Source of the DNA: Sanguibacter sp. HDW7
GTDB taxonomy: Bacteria > Actinomycetota > Actinomycetes > Actinomycetales > Cellulomonadaceae
DNA: 64,000 nt
Assembly: GCF_011300875.1 (NCBI RefSeq)
Contig: NZ_CP049862.1
Location: forward strand, 2,356,001 to 2,420,000
Reading direction: 5' to 3'
The translations under genes and the position numbers were made by a program. A model generated the notes under the pieces. The model had not been told where the DNA came from. It ran no database searches and saw only the letters and a program-made list of their open reading frames with translations. Positions 31,746-40,254 of the stretch are shown here, one piece after another; position 1 is the stretch's first letter, and every line of letters starts with the position of its first letter.

Positions 31746-32222
31746 ATGCTCCCCGACGTCGACCTCGAATCGCAGCCGCTCAAGCCCTGCGCCGCCGTGG
31801 ACGACCCCTTCTCCAGCGACCTGACCTGGCTCATGCATCGCGCGCTCAAGGTGCTGTCCGACGACTTCGACGCCGCCTGCCGGGACAACGGCCTTCGCGA
31901 CATGCGCGACACCCTCGTGCTGGCGACCGCGGCCGACGGCACTCCCCGCACCCAGATCGAGATCGCCAACACCCTGGGGCTCGACAAGTCGACCCTGATG
32001 TCGATCGTCGACCGGCTGGAGAACGAAGGCCTCATGGTGCGCGAGGCCGATCCCTCCAACCGACGCATCCGCATCCCCCGGACCACCCCTGAGGGTCAGG
32101 CAGTGCTGGACCGCGCGCTGGCGGGCCGGGACAAGGCCGTGAGCACGACGCTGGCGACCTTCCAGCCGGACGACGTGACGGCACTGCGCACGCTGCTGTG
32201 GCAGATCGCCACCGCTCAATAG
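31746..32222 (+). CDS. MarR family transcriptional regulator
   Basis: A 158-residue winged-helix regulator. DNA-binding helices are seen in RTQIEIANTLGLDKSTLMSIVDRLENEGLMVREADPSNRRIRIPRTTPEGQAVL (about 67-122), with the wing DPSNRR. Cys15 and Cys45 lie in or before the dimerisation helices, as in thiol-sensing OhrR/MarR proteins, but whether they sense is inference. It diverges from the FrnE, peptide and FMN-reductase operon and probably controls it through the palindrome at 31684-31705. Confidence 0.9.
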   Translation: MLPDVDLESQPLKPCAAVDDPFSSDLTWLMHRALKVLSDDFDAACRDNGLRDMRDTLVLATAADGTPRTQIEIANTLGLDKSTLMSIVDRLENEGLMVREADPSNRRIRIPRTTPEGQAVLDRALAGRDKAVSTTLATFQPDDVTALRTLLWQIATAQ

Positions 32223-32271
32223 CTCGACTCGAGCACGGTGGGCCCCGAGCCCGAAAGGTTGGTGCACTTCG

Positions 32272-32859
32272 GTGAACACATCGCACGTCATCAAGCCGCT
32301 CACCACCGAGACCTTCCCGGCCTGGCTCGCCCTCGCGAACAAGCACAACGGGGTGTGGGGCGGTTGCTACTGCTCCTACTTCCATGGGGACACCGAGCTC
32401 ACGACCAAGCAGGAGTGCGACGGGCCGACCTTCAAGCAGCGCCTCGTCGCCGAGGGAGTCGCCCACGCCGCGCTCGTCCTCGACGGCGACGACGCGATCG
32501 CCTGGTGCGAGTACGGCAGCCCGCTCGAGCTGCCGAACATCTATCACCGCAAGCAGTACGACGCCGGAGAGACCCGGCCAGCGCCGTGGCGCATCACCTG
32601 CTTCTTCGTCGACCGCGACCACCGACGCTCAGGGGTGGCCCGAGAGGCACTGGACGGTGCGCTCGGTCTCATCGCGCAGGCAGGCGGCGGCGAGGCCGTC
32701 TCGTTCCCCAACGAGCTGGTCCCGGGCAAGCGGACGTCGTCCTCGTTCCTGCACTACGGCACGCGGACGATGTTCGAGAAGGCCGGGTTCACGTTCGAGC
32801 GCCATATCGGGAAGAGCAAGACCGTGATGCGCAAGATGATCGAACCTGCCGGCGGCTGA
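32272..32859 (+). CDS. GNAT family N-acetyltransferase
   Basis: A 195-residue protein. Features are a WGGCYCSYFHG segment near the N-terminus (two Cys), then the acceptor-side strand APWRITCFFVDRDHRRSGVAREALDGALGLI, which includes the R-R-S-G-V-A pyrophosphate loop. The tail FLHYGTRTMFEKAGFTFERHIGKSKTVMRK is typical of the C-terminal GNAT region. The WGGCYC-type N-terminus occurs in a subgroup of actinobacterial acetyltransferases of unknown substrate. GTG at 32272 gives the conserved N-terminus; the ribosome site is poor. Confidence 0.83.
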   Translation: MNTSHVIKPLTTETFPAWLALANKHNGVWGGCYCSYFHGDTELTTKQECDGPTFKQRLVAEGVAHAALVLDGDDAIAWCEYGSPLELPNIYHRKQYDAGETRPAPWRITCFFVDRDHRRSGVAREALDGALGLIAQAGGGEAVSFPNELVPGKRTSSSFLHYGTRTMFEKAGFTFERHIGKSKTVMRKMIEPAGG

Positions 32860-33013
32860 GCCGGCTTGCGCTGGCGGGTGGCGAGCGTGTTCGTCCCCAC
32901 GCCAGGGTCGCGCTACAAGACCCCGTACCGCTGGGGCCCTCGAACAGACGGGCGACGGCGGGCAGCGCCCACCGAGCGCCGACGGCGTCAAGGGCCGCGG
33001 CGAGGTCGTTCAC
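32860..33013 (-). pseudogene. Decayed HxlR/ArsR-type winged-helix regulator fragment
   Basis: Reading leftward from a GTG at 33013 gives NDLAAALDAVGARWALPAVARLFEGP, the N-terminal helix of an HxlR-like regulator. The frame then shifts: continuing in another frame gives PQRYGVL, a TAG, then RDPGVGTNTLATRQRK, the next helices of the same fold. So at least one frameshift and one nonsense mutation (CAG to TAG) are present, and the gene is cut off by the convergent GNAT gene. The GTG overlaps the VOC gene stop as GTGA, showing the former operon. Confidence 0.75.
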
Positions 33014-33414
33014 CCCTGCGCTGCGGCGTCCGGCTTCATCCAGAACGGCGAGTAGTGATAGCCGTCGAGATCGTCGAACTGGCGCTGATACATGAACGGG
33101 TAGTCGTCGGTGTCGCCGACCCGCCCGCCCGCCGCGGCGGCGCGCTCGACGAGCGCATCTACCGCCTCGCGGCTGTCCAGGTCGAACGAGACGGTGACCT
33201 TCGAGGGCGTGCCCGACCCGCCGACGAGGGCCTCGGTGCCGCCGACGCTCGCGTACATCTCGCGGCTGCCGAGCATGACGTACTGCTCGGGGGCGATCGC
33301 GAAGCACGCCGCACCCGGTCCGGACATCTCAGGGTTGAGCGTCCAGCCGAGGGACGTGTAGAAGGCGGTCGCGCATTCGACGCTCTCGACGGGGCAGGTG
33401 ATGAAGAGGCTCAT
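33010..33414 (-). CDS. VOC (glyoxalase/dioxygenase superfamily) protein
   Basis: A 134-residue single VOC module made of two beta-alpha-beta-beta-beta units. It begins LFITCPVESVECATAFYTSLGWTLNPEMSG and ends FDDLDGYHYSPFWMKP, the family's last strand with its metal-side Asp/Tyr-His positions. Related proteins are often annotated as lactoylglutathione lyase-like, but the full set of metal ligands is not evident, so the reaction is unknown. ATG at 33414 has AAAGGTGAGG upstream. It was once coupled to the regulator fragment that follows it. Confidence 0.82.
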   Translation of the reverse strand: MSLFITCPVESVECATAFYTSLGWTLNPEMSGPGAACFAIAPEQYVMLGSREMYASVGGTEALVGGSGTPSKVTVSFDLDSREAVDALVERAAAAGGRVGDTDDYPFMYQRQFDDLDGYHYSPFWMKPDAAAQG

Positions 33415-33596
33415 GGCCTCACCTTTGCGGGGTGGAGGCGGGCGGTCCACGGTGGTTCCACGGTCGGGTGATGGTGTCCGATCCCGACCCGCCGCCAGCG
33501 TCAGATGGAGACCGCGCCCCTGTGGCGTGGTGCGGCAGACCCCTGCAGCTCTTCGCGCCTACGAGTGAACGGACCGAGCCACTAGGGGTTCTGAGA

Positions 33597-33998
33597 TCAC
33601 TCGTCGACCTCGGAGGCATCCTGAACGTGGCTGGAGAGTAGGTCGAGCTGCTCCGTGACGTCGAACGCGAACCAATGCGCATCGAGCTCGTCCCAGAACC
33701 GTTCGTCCGCCTCGGCGAGCTCCTGTGACGGGCCGTCCGGCCGCATGCGCACGTACTCAGCATGGGCACGCTTCACGAGAGCCGCGACAGGCTCGAGCCC
33801 CAGAAGCTGGTACGCTGCCACGCCCGCTTCGAGGTCACTGACACAGCCGCTGGCGAGGCAGTTCTCGATGGCTCCGACGAGCCCCGCGTTGTCGGCACCA
33901 CCCGCAAAGCTCAGCGCGGCACCGTAGGCCCTGAAGCGCTCCGAGACACTGTCGTCCCGATCGACGTATGCGTCGATCGCCGCCTGCTGGATGTCCAT
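33597..33998 (-). CDS. Uncharacterised soluble protein
   Basis: A 133-residue acidic, probably all-helical protein, not recognised. It starts MDIQQAAIDAYVDRDDSVSERFRAYG. The middle holds GGADNAGLVGAIENCLASGCVSDLEAGVAAYQLLGL, and the C-terminal half is rich in Glu/Asp with ERFWDELDAHWFAFD. The pattern resembles small DMP19/DUF4375-like proteins, but that is only an impression. ATG at 33998 has a GGGAG site. It is flanked by a VOC gene and ychF on the same strand with gaps over 140 bases, so it is probably transcribed alone. Confidence 0.65.
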   Translation of the reverse strand: MDIQQAAIDAYVDRDDSVSERFRAYGAALSFAGGADNAGLVGAIENCLASGCVSDLEAGVAAYQLLGLEPVAALVKRAHAEYVRMRPDGPSQELAEADERFWDELDAHWFAFDVTEQLDLLSSHVQDASEVDE

Positions 33999-34152
33999 CC
34001 TGCTCCCTCGCACAACTGATCCGCGGGTCTGCGCCTGTCTCCTGCCGCGCATTTCGGTCAGATCCTATTGTGCAGGAACAGGCCGTTTTGTCGAGCGTCC
34101 CTCGTCGCGCGGCGCCCGAGGCGATGGTCGAGGAACGGCTCAGATGCCCCGA

Positions 34153-35238
34153 TCAGACGTTGAACCGGAACTCCACCACGTCGCCGTCCTGCATGACGTA
34201 GTCCTTGCCCTCGATCCGCGCCTTGCCCGCGGACCGGGCAGCAGCGACGGACCCGGCCTCGACGAGGTCCTCGAAGCCGATGACCTCGGCCTTGATGAAG
34301 CCGCGCTCGAAGTCGGTGTGGATGACGCCCGCGGCCTGCGGGGCGGTCCAGCCCCGACGGATCGTCCAGGCGCGCGACTCCTTGGGGCCGGCCGTGAGGT
34401 ACGTCTGCAGGCCGAGGGTGTGGAAACCGACCTGCGCGAGCTGGTCGAGGCCGGACTCGTCCTGGCCGTTCTCGGCGAGCATCTCGGCGGCCTCGTCCTC
34501 GTCGAGCTCGACGAGCTCGGACTCGAACTTCGCGTCGAGGAAGATCGCGTCGGCGGGCGCGACGAGCTCGCGGAGCTCGGCCTGCATGGCCTCGTCGGCG
34601 AGGCCCTCGTCGTCGGTGTTGAAGACGTAGATGAACGGCTTGGCCGTCATGAGCTGCAGCGAGGCGATCTCGGCGAGGTCGAGCTTCTCGGACGCGGCAG
34701 CGGAGAAGAGGGTGCGACCAGACTCGAGGATGGCCTGCGCCTTGAGCGCGGCGGCGAGGAGCGTCGCATCGCCCTTCTTGATCTTCACCTCCTTCTCCAT
34801 GCGCGGGACCGCCTTCTCGAGGGTCTGGAGGTCCGCGAGCACGAGCTCGGTGTTGATCGTCTCGATGTCGTCCTTGGGAGAGACCTTGCCGTCGACGTGC
34901 ACGACGTCGGGGTCCGCGAACGCGCGGGTCACCTGGCAGATCGCGTCGGCCTCACGGATGTTCGCGAGGAACTTGTTGCCGAGGCCCTCGCCCTCGGACG
35001 CTCCGCGCACGATGCCGGCGATGTCGACGAACGACACGGTCGCGGGCAGGATGCGCTCGGAGCCGAAGATGCCCGCGAGCACCTTGAGGCGCTCGTCCGG
35101 CAGCGGCACGACGCCGACGTTGGGCTCGATCGTCGCGAACGGGTAGTTCGCGGCGAGCACCTGGGCGCGCGTCAGAGCGTTGAACAGGGTCGACTTGCCG
35201 ACGTTGGGAAGACCGGCGATTCCGATAGTGAGGGCCAC
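34153..35238 (-). CDS. ychF: Redox-regulated ATPase YchF (Obg family)
   Basis: A 361-residue P-loop protein. G1 is GLPNVGKS (8-15), switch region FVDIAGIVRGASEGEGLGNKFL, and the YchF-specific position after NVGKST is TLFNALTR. The C-terminal TGS domain holds QTYLTAGPKESRAWTIRRG and ends GDVVEFRFNV, the canonical YchF terminus. YchF hydrolyses ATP rather than GTP, binds ribosomes and affects the oxidative stress response. GTG at 35238 starts exactly at the family N-terminus; the ribosome site is weak. Confidence 0.97.
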   Translation of the reverse strand: MALTIGIAGLPNVGKSTLFNALTRAQVLAANYPFATIEPNVGVVPLPDERLKVLAGIFGSERILPATVSFVDIAGIVRGASEGEGLGNKFLANIREADAICQVTRAFADPDVVHVDGKVSPKDDIETINTELVLADLQTLEKAVPRMEKEVKIKKGDATLLAAALKAQAILESGRTLFSAAASEKLDLAEIASLQLMTAKPFIYVFNTDDEGLADEAMQAELRELVAPADAIFLDAKFESELVELDEDEAAEMLAENGQDESGLDQLAQVGFHTLGLQTYLTAGPKESRAWTIRRGWTAPQAAGVIHTDFERGFIKAEVIGFEDLVEAGSVAAARSAGKARIEGKDYVMQDGDVVEFRFNV

Positions 35239-35385
35239 GGGCACACAGTCTACGGGGGATCGGCGGGACACCGGCCAGCCGCCAGCGGCGCAGCCACGAC
35301 GCGCGCTCCGGTGCGCACGGAAGCCCACGCGTCTCGCCTGTCGAGACCCTGCTACGTGGGCACCCCCGCCGGACCTCGCATTCTC

Positions 35386-35391
35386 TAGCGT
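35386..35391 (+). promoter_or_regulatory. -10 box TAGCGT for leaderless surface-protein transcript
   Basis: TAGCGT ends six bases before the ATG at 35398; no ribosome site is visible. Confidence 0.5.
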
Positions 35392-35397
35392 TTTGGT

Positions 35398-38300
35398 ATG
35401 GAAACCTCGAGGACCGCCCCGGCACGCTCCCGCACACACGCACGACGGCACCTCGCCACGTGCGCGAGCGCCCTGCTCGTCGGCATCCTCACCGCCGCAC
35501 CCGTCGCCGTCGCACCCGGCGCCGGCGCCGCCCCCGGCGATCGCGCCACGCTCTACGCGAGCGGCATCACGGCAGGCACGCCCGTGCGCCTCGTCGGCGA
35601 GACCGTCGACCGTCCCACCGCGAGCTATGGCCTCACCGGCGCACCGGCGGGGACCAGTTCCGACGGCTACAGCCTCGACGCGTCAGCCGTCGCACCGACC
35701 GGCACGACGACCTACACCGAGCACACGTGGGCCGACGGCGCGTCGACCGGAGCCGTCGCCGCCGAGGGTGCCGTCGAGAAGATCCTCACGTCGTCCTTCC
35801 CCCGCGTCAGCGCGACGGCCCTCGGCACCGCCGCGGGAGCCGGCACGCCCGCCCTCACCGAGGCGAAGGCTCGTGCCGCGACCCAGGCGGCCCTCTGGTA
35901 CGTCACGGGCGGCCCCGCGCTCGACACGACGCGCCGCCCCGACCTCGCGAGCGTCACCACCGCGGACGGCACGACGAGCGCGCCCGGGCACGACCCCGCG
36001 AACCTCCTGCCCGATGCCGTCACCCCCGGCTGGACCGCGGGCGAGCCGGGAACCGCGACCCTCACGCTGAGGATCAACGCGACGCTCACTCCCGCCGCCC
36101 TCGAGATCACCTCGACCGACGGCGACGCCGCAGCCGCGCCCCGCGTCCTGCAGCTCCTGCGCTGGAACACGACAACCTCGACGTGGGCCTCCCTCGGTTC
36201 ACGCACCCTGTCCGGCACGGGCGGCGGCGCCACGAGCGAGTTCCCCGGCGGCACCCGCACCGTCCGCACATGGACCGGGAACTGGGCCTCGACGGGCTAC
36301 GGCGCGTCCGACACCTACCAGCTCAAGGTCACCGCGAAGGACCCGTCCCGAGCCGTCGAGCTCGGCGGAGTGCGGCTCCTCGCGACGCCCGAGCACGTCA
36401 ACGACTCCCAGGTCGTCGCCGCCTACCGCTACCTCGTCGCTGCGGCCCGGGGCGCGACACCGTCGCAGTCCGCCGAACCGGCTGTGGCGCTCAAGGGCCG
36501 CGAGCGCTCAGCGGTCGCACCGGGTGAGCCGGTCGGCCCGTTCACAGTCGTCTCCGACCTCCCCGTGACGCTCACGCTCGGCGGCGACGACCGCGCCACT
36601 ACCCGCATCGTCGACGGCTCGGGCACGACGGTCGCGGGCTCCGTCGAGCCCGGCACCCAGGTGTGGCTCGTCGACGCGCGCACCGTGCCGCTCGACGCCA
36701 CGGTGACGCTCACCGCGACGACGGCGTCGGTGACGACGACGAACGCGGTCGTGCGCAAGGGAGTGACGTCCGACGCCTCCGCGCGTGCCCCGCTGAGCGG
36801 GCTGCGCACCGTGACGCGCTCGGCGACGACGACGTTCCCCGTCGCATGGACGCTCGACGCCGGCGCGGGGACCGACATCGACCTCGCCGGCGGCGCGACG
36901 ACCCGCGCCTTCACGTACCGCTACCCGCTCGAGGCCTCCGCGACCGAGTCGACGGTCATCTGGTCCGACGGCACGACCTCACCGACAGATCTCTTCCGCG
37001 TCTCCGCGACCGACGGCTCGAGCGCCGACGCCTACTCGGTCGACCTCACGCGCAACCGGCTCATCGGCGAGAACCGACGGTACACAGAGACGGACTGGGT
37101 CGAGGGCGGCAACCCTGCGGCCCACGACAACGAGGCCGAGATCGCCTGGATCCTCGCCCACTCCTATCCGCGCGTGAGCACGTCGACCCTCTCCGACCGG
37201 CTGCGCACCGCCGACCCGTCCTTCGGCACCGCGAACGTCCGCACGTGGAACGCGATCGCCGCGACACAGGCGGCACTCTGGCACTTCTCCGACGACGCGC
37301 GCCTCGACACGACACGGCTCGGCGTCCCACGGACCGTCACCGCGGACTCGACGGGCGCGGGCGACGCGGCCGACCTCGTGAGCAGCGACCCCGCCGCAGG
37401 GTGGCGAGGCACGTCCGAGACCGCCGCACTGACGATCACGCTCCCCTACCGGACCCGCCTCACGAGCTACACGGTGACGACCCTCGAGGGCGGCAGCGCG
37501 GGCTCCGCGCCCGCCGTGTGGCGGCTCCAGCGCTCGACGACCGGGGCCGACGGCACCTGGGTCGACGTCTCGACCTCGAGCGTCTCGCTCAGCGGGTCCG
37601 ACAGGTTCCCCGGCGGGGAGGCCCGCAGCCGCACGCAGAACCTCGGCTCGTCGGCGACCTACGGCGACGGCACGGGCTACCGCTTCTACCGGCTGCTCGT
37701 CACCGCCACGGGCGACGGCTCCCCCGTCGAGCTCGGCTCCGTGCGCTTCGGCACCCCCGTCCCCTCGGTCAACGAGCCACAGGTGCTCGCGCTCTACGAG
37801 CACCTCGTCGCGGGCGCGAACGCCGCGGCGACGGGCTACCTCGCGCCCGACCCGACCGTCGACGTCGTCGTGCCCGCCGCGGCGACGGTCGCGCACGACG
37901 GCCGCGTCGGCCCCTTCAGCCTCGAGGGCTCGCGCGCCCGTGTCGTCGCGACCGCGGACGGCGGCCGCCTCGGCGTCGGGATCATCGACGCCGACGGCAG
38001 GCCCGTCGGACCCGACCTCGCGGCCGGGACCAGCTTCTACCTCACGCCCGGAGACCTCGCGGGCAGGGAGCGCTACGACGGGGCGGACGTCTCCGTGTCG
38101 CTCGAGATCACGGGCACATACCGCGACAGGCTCGCGGCACGTGCGCTCACGACGTCCGACGGGACGCGCGAGACCCTCGTCGTCCTCGGGGTCTCGTCGG
38201 CACGCGCGACGACGAGCTCGACGGCGGCGTGGCGCGTGGCCCCGTCCACGACGCAGGTGCCGACGCCGACCGCGAGTCCCACCGCGACGCAGGTGCCGAC

Positions 38301-38658
38301 GCCGACCGCGAGTCCCACCGCGACGCTCGCGCCGAGCCCCACCCCGACGCACGTGCCCGAGCCCACGCACACGGCCACCGCAGAGCCGACAGCGACGGCC
38401 ACGCCGGTGCCGACCGCGACCCCCGCGCCCGCGCCCGCGCCCGCGACGACACCAGCCGGGTCGGACGACCCTGCCACCCCGGACCCGACCACGCCCGCAG
38501 ACCCGACGACCACCGCGACTCCAACCACGACGGAGGCCGACGCGCTGCCCGTCTCGGGAAGTTCGACGACCCCGCTCGCCGTCCTCACGGCGGCACTCCT
38601 GGGAGCCGGCGCGACCGTGGTCCTCACGGCGCGGCGCCGGACGTCACGCACCGGCTGA
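35398..38658 (+). CDS. Sortase-anchored surface protein with two thioester-type (TQXA) domains lacking Cys
   Basis: This 1086-residue protein has a long basic N-region and a signal peptide ending near residue 45. Two similar modules (about 48-350 and 490-805) follow, each with a thioester-domain signature, then a Pro/Thr stalk. The end is LPVSG (1050-1054), a membrane helix and ARRR. Module 1 has SSDGYSLD and, downstream, TQAALW at 162-167. Module 2 has SADAYSVD and TQAALW at 623-628. In class I thioester adhesins a Cys in Y-C-x-D bonds to the Gln; here both positions are Ser (92 and 547). The mature chain appears to have no Cys at all. A surface adhesin or structural role is likely, without a thioester. 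Confidence 0.82.
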   Translation: METSRTAPARSRTHARRHLATCASALLVGILTAAPVAVAPGAGAAPGDRATLYASGITAGTPVRLVGETVDRPTASYGLTGAPAGTSSDGYSLDASAVAPTGTTTYTEHTWADGASTGAVAAEGAVEKILTSSFPRVSATALGTAAGAGTPALTEAKARAATQAALWYVTGGPALDTTRRPDLASVTTADGTTSAPGHDPANLLPDAVTPGWTAGEPGTATLTLRINATLTPAALEITSTDGDAAAAPRVLQLLRWNTTTSTWASLGSRTLSGTGGGATSEFPGGTRTVRTWTGNWASTGYGASDTYQLKVTAKDPSRAVELGGVRLLATPEHVNDSQVVAAYRYLVAAARGATPSQSAEPAVALKGRERSAVAPGEPVGPFTVVSDLPVTLTLGGDDRATTRIVDGSGTTVAGSVEPGTQVWLVDARTVPLDATVTLTATTASVTTTNAVVRKGVTSDASARAPLSGLRTVTRSATTTFPVAWTLDAGAGTDIDLAGGATTRAFTYRYPLEASATESTVIWSDGTTSPTDLFRVSATDGSSADAYSVDLTRNRLIGENRRYTETDWVEGGNPAAHDNEAEIAWILAHSYPRVSTSTLSDRLRTADPSFGTANVRTWNAIAATQAALWHFSDDARLDTTRLGVPRTVTADSTGAGDAADLVSSDPAAGWRGTSETAALTITLPYRTRLTSYTVTTLEGGSAGSAPAVWRLQRSTTGADGTWVDVSTSSVSLSGSDRFPGGEARSRTQNLGSSATYGDGTGYRFYRLLVTATGDGSPVELGSVRFGTPVPSVNEPQVLALYEHLVAGANAAATGYLAPDPTVDVVVPAAATVAHDGRVGPFSLEGSRARVVATADGGRLGVGIIDADGRPVGPDLAAGTSFYLTPGDLAGRERYDGADVSVSLEITGTYRDRLAARALTTSDGTRETLVVLGVSSARATTSSTAAWRVAPSTTQVPTPTASPTATQVPTPTASPTATLAPSPTPTHVPEPTHTATAEPTATATPVPTATPAPAPAPATTPAGSDDPATPDPTTPADPTTTATPTTTEADALPVSGSSTTPLAVLTAALLGAGATVVLTARRRTSRTG
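38251..38322 (+). repeat. 36-base tandem repeat, two copies, in the stalk
   Basis: Two identical 36-base units encode TQVPTPTASPTA twice within the Pro/Thr-rich wall-spanning stalk. Copy-number change here would alter stalk length in frame. Confidence 0.9.
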
Positions 38659-38674
38659 GCCCCCGCGGGAGGGC

Positions 38675-38680
38675 TAGGGT
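38675..38680 (+). promoter_or_regulatory. -10 box TAGGGT for leaderless MFS transcript
   Basis: TAGGGT ends six bases before the GTG at 38687. It adjoins a small AGCCC/GGGCT stem that may end the preceding mRNA. Confidence 0.5.
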
Positions 38681-38686
38681 TGACCG

Positions 38687-40108
38687 GTGCACGACCTCCC
38701 GAACGCCGCTCCCCGTCAGACCATGCTCATCGTCGGGATGGTCACCCTCATCACCGCCGGAGCGTTCGAGGCGCTCGCCGTCGCGACGGCCATGGCGACG
38801 ATCGCGCGGGCTCTCGACGGCATGGCCCTGTACTCGGCGGCGTTCGCGGTGACGCTCGCGACGAGCGTCGTCGGCATGGTCGCGTCGGGCGTCGTCGCCG
38901 ACCGCGCGCGGCCGGCGCTGCCGATGCTGCTCGGCGTGGGGACGTTCGCGTCCGGCCTGGTCATCGCGTCGTTCACGCCGTCGATGGGGCTGCTGCTCGT
39001 CGGGCGGGCGCTGCAGGGCCTCGGCCAGGGCGCGTACGTCGTCGCGCTCTACATGGTCGTCGCGCGCGCGTTCGCTCCGGCTCAGCGCGCCCGCGTCTTC
39101 GCGTGGTTCGCCGCGGCGTGGGTCGTGCCGTCGCTCGTGGGGCCCGTCATCGCGGGCGTCGTCGTCGACACGATCGGCTGGCGCTGGGTGTTCGGCGCGG
39201 TCGCGCTCGTCGCCGCGCCGGCGGCCGTCGTCGTCCTGCGGACGACGTGGCGCGTCCCCGGCCCGGACGTCCTGCCCGACGCCGCCACGACGCGCGCGGG
39301 GGTGCGGCGCATCGGCTGGGGCGTCGTCGCGGGCGTCGGCGTCACCGTCGTCACCCTCGCGACCGAGAGCGGCGGCACCGCCGGCGTCGTCGTCGGCGCC
39401 GCGGGCCTGCTCGCGGCCCTCGTGGCCGCACGATTCCTCCTCCCGACCGGGACGCTGCGCGCCGGGCGTGGCCTGCCCGCAGTCATCGTGCTGCGCGGCA
39501 TCATCGCCGCCGCCTACTTCGCGACCGAGGTGATGATCCCGCTCATCCTCCAGACAGAGCGCGGCCTCAGCCCGACGCGCTCCGGCACGATCCTCACGGT
39601 CGCCGCTGTCACGTGGGCGACCGGCTCGTGGCTGCGCGGCCGCGGCCGCCTCCCCTCGCTCGTGTACCTGCGGCTCGGCACGACGCTCGCGATCGTCGGC
39701 ATCGCCGCGTCCGCGACGATCGCGCTGCCCGGCACGCCGCTCGCGATCGGGTGGGTCGCGTGGGGGCTCGCTGGCCTCGGCGCGGGCATCGTCTACCCGA
39801 CGCTCTCCGTGCTCGTGCTCGACGTCGCGCGGCCCGCCGAGCACGGCGCCGCGACGTCGGCGCTCCAGGTGAGCGACGCCCTCGGCACGTCCCTCGGCAT
39901 CGCGCTCACGGGCGCGGCCATCCACGGCGTCGTCGCGACGCTCGGTCCCGCGGGCTACCTGCTCGGGTTCGGGATCACCGTGCTGCTCGGGTGCGTCGCG
40001 CTGTGGCTCGCGGGGCGCACGACGCTGCCCGACGGCGACCTGGCTGACGTTCACGCGCCCGACGGGGCTCTGCCCGACGGCCCCGCACCGGGCGGCTCCG
40101 CGACCTGA
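38687..40108 (+). CDS. MFS transporter
   Basis: A 473-residue membrane protein with about 14 hydrophobic segments. The N-terminal part reads FEALAVATAMATIARAL (first helix with the acidic residue typical of drug MFS), GMVASGVVADRARPALPML (loop 2-3 motif A) and RALQGLGQGAYVVALYMVV (motif C region). The C-terminal half repeats the motifs (GLGAGIVYPTLSVLVLDV). The substrate is unknown; export of a small molecule is likely. GTG at 38687 is preferred because of its -10 box. The tail after the last helix is acidic and low in complexity. Confidence 0.88.
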   Translation: MHDLPNAAPRQTMLIVGMVTLITAGAFEALAVATAMATIARALDGMALYSAAFAVTLATSVVGMVASGVVADRARPALPMLLGVGTFASGLVIASFTPSMGLLLVGRALQGLGQGAYVVALYMVVARAFAPAQRARVFAWFAAAWVVPSLVGPVIAGVVVDTIGWRWVFGAVALVAAPAAVVVLRTTWRVPGPDVLPDAATTRAGVRRIGWGVVAGVGVTVVTLATESGGTAGVVVGAAGLLAALVAARFLLPTGTLRAGRGLPAVIVLRGIIAAAYFATEVMIPLILQTERGLSPTRSGTILTVAAVTWATGSWLRGRGRLPSLVYLRLGTTLAIVGIAASATIALPGTPLAIGWVAWGLAGLGAGIVYPTLSVLVLDVARPAEHGAATSALQVSDALGTSLGIALTGAAIHGVVATLGPAGYLLGFGITVLLGCVALWLAGRTTLPDGDLADVHAPDGALPDGPAPGGSAT

Positions 40109-40113
40109 CCGGA

Positions 40114-40131
40114 CGCGCCCGCACGGGCGCG
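40114..40131 (+). terminator. Hairpin after MFS gene
   Basis: CGCGCCCG and CGGGCGCG pair around CA, five bases after the stop codon. Confidence 0.55.
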
Positions 40132-40137
40132 CCCCCT

Positions 40138-40161
40138 GCAGGTTCGAGTCCTGTCGGGGCC
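40138..40161 (+). other. tRNA T-arm/acceptor-like fragment
   Basis: GCAGG TTCGAGT CCTGT folds as a T-arm with the invariant TTCGAGT loop, followed by CGGGGCC as a possible 3' acceptor strand. No D-arm, anticodon arm or matching 5' acceptor lies upstream, so it is not a gene. It may be a remnant left by an integration or deletion at a tRNA gene, or chance. Confidence 0.35.
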
Positions 40162-40254
40162 CGCGCGCTCGTCGCTGCCTCCGCTCAGCGGCGATCGCGT
40201 CGACGACCAGTTCGTCAGGGGCCAGCCGACCAGGCCCCTACGTGCGTCGCCGCC

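Noticed and set aside
34153-35451. Longer YchF with about 70 extra N-terminal residues
   Set aside because: The extra part is Arg/Gly/Cys-rich and unlike YchF; GTG at 35238 starts exactly at the family N-terminus.
40137-40165. Complete tRNA gene
   Set aside because: Only the T-arm and a possible acceptor strand are present; no D-arm or anticodon arm fits upstream.
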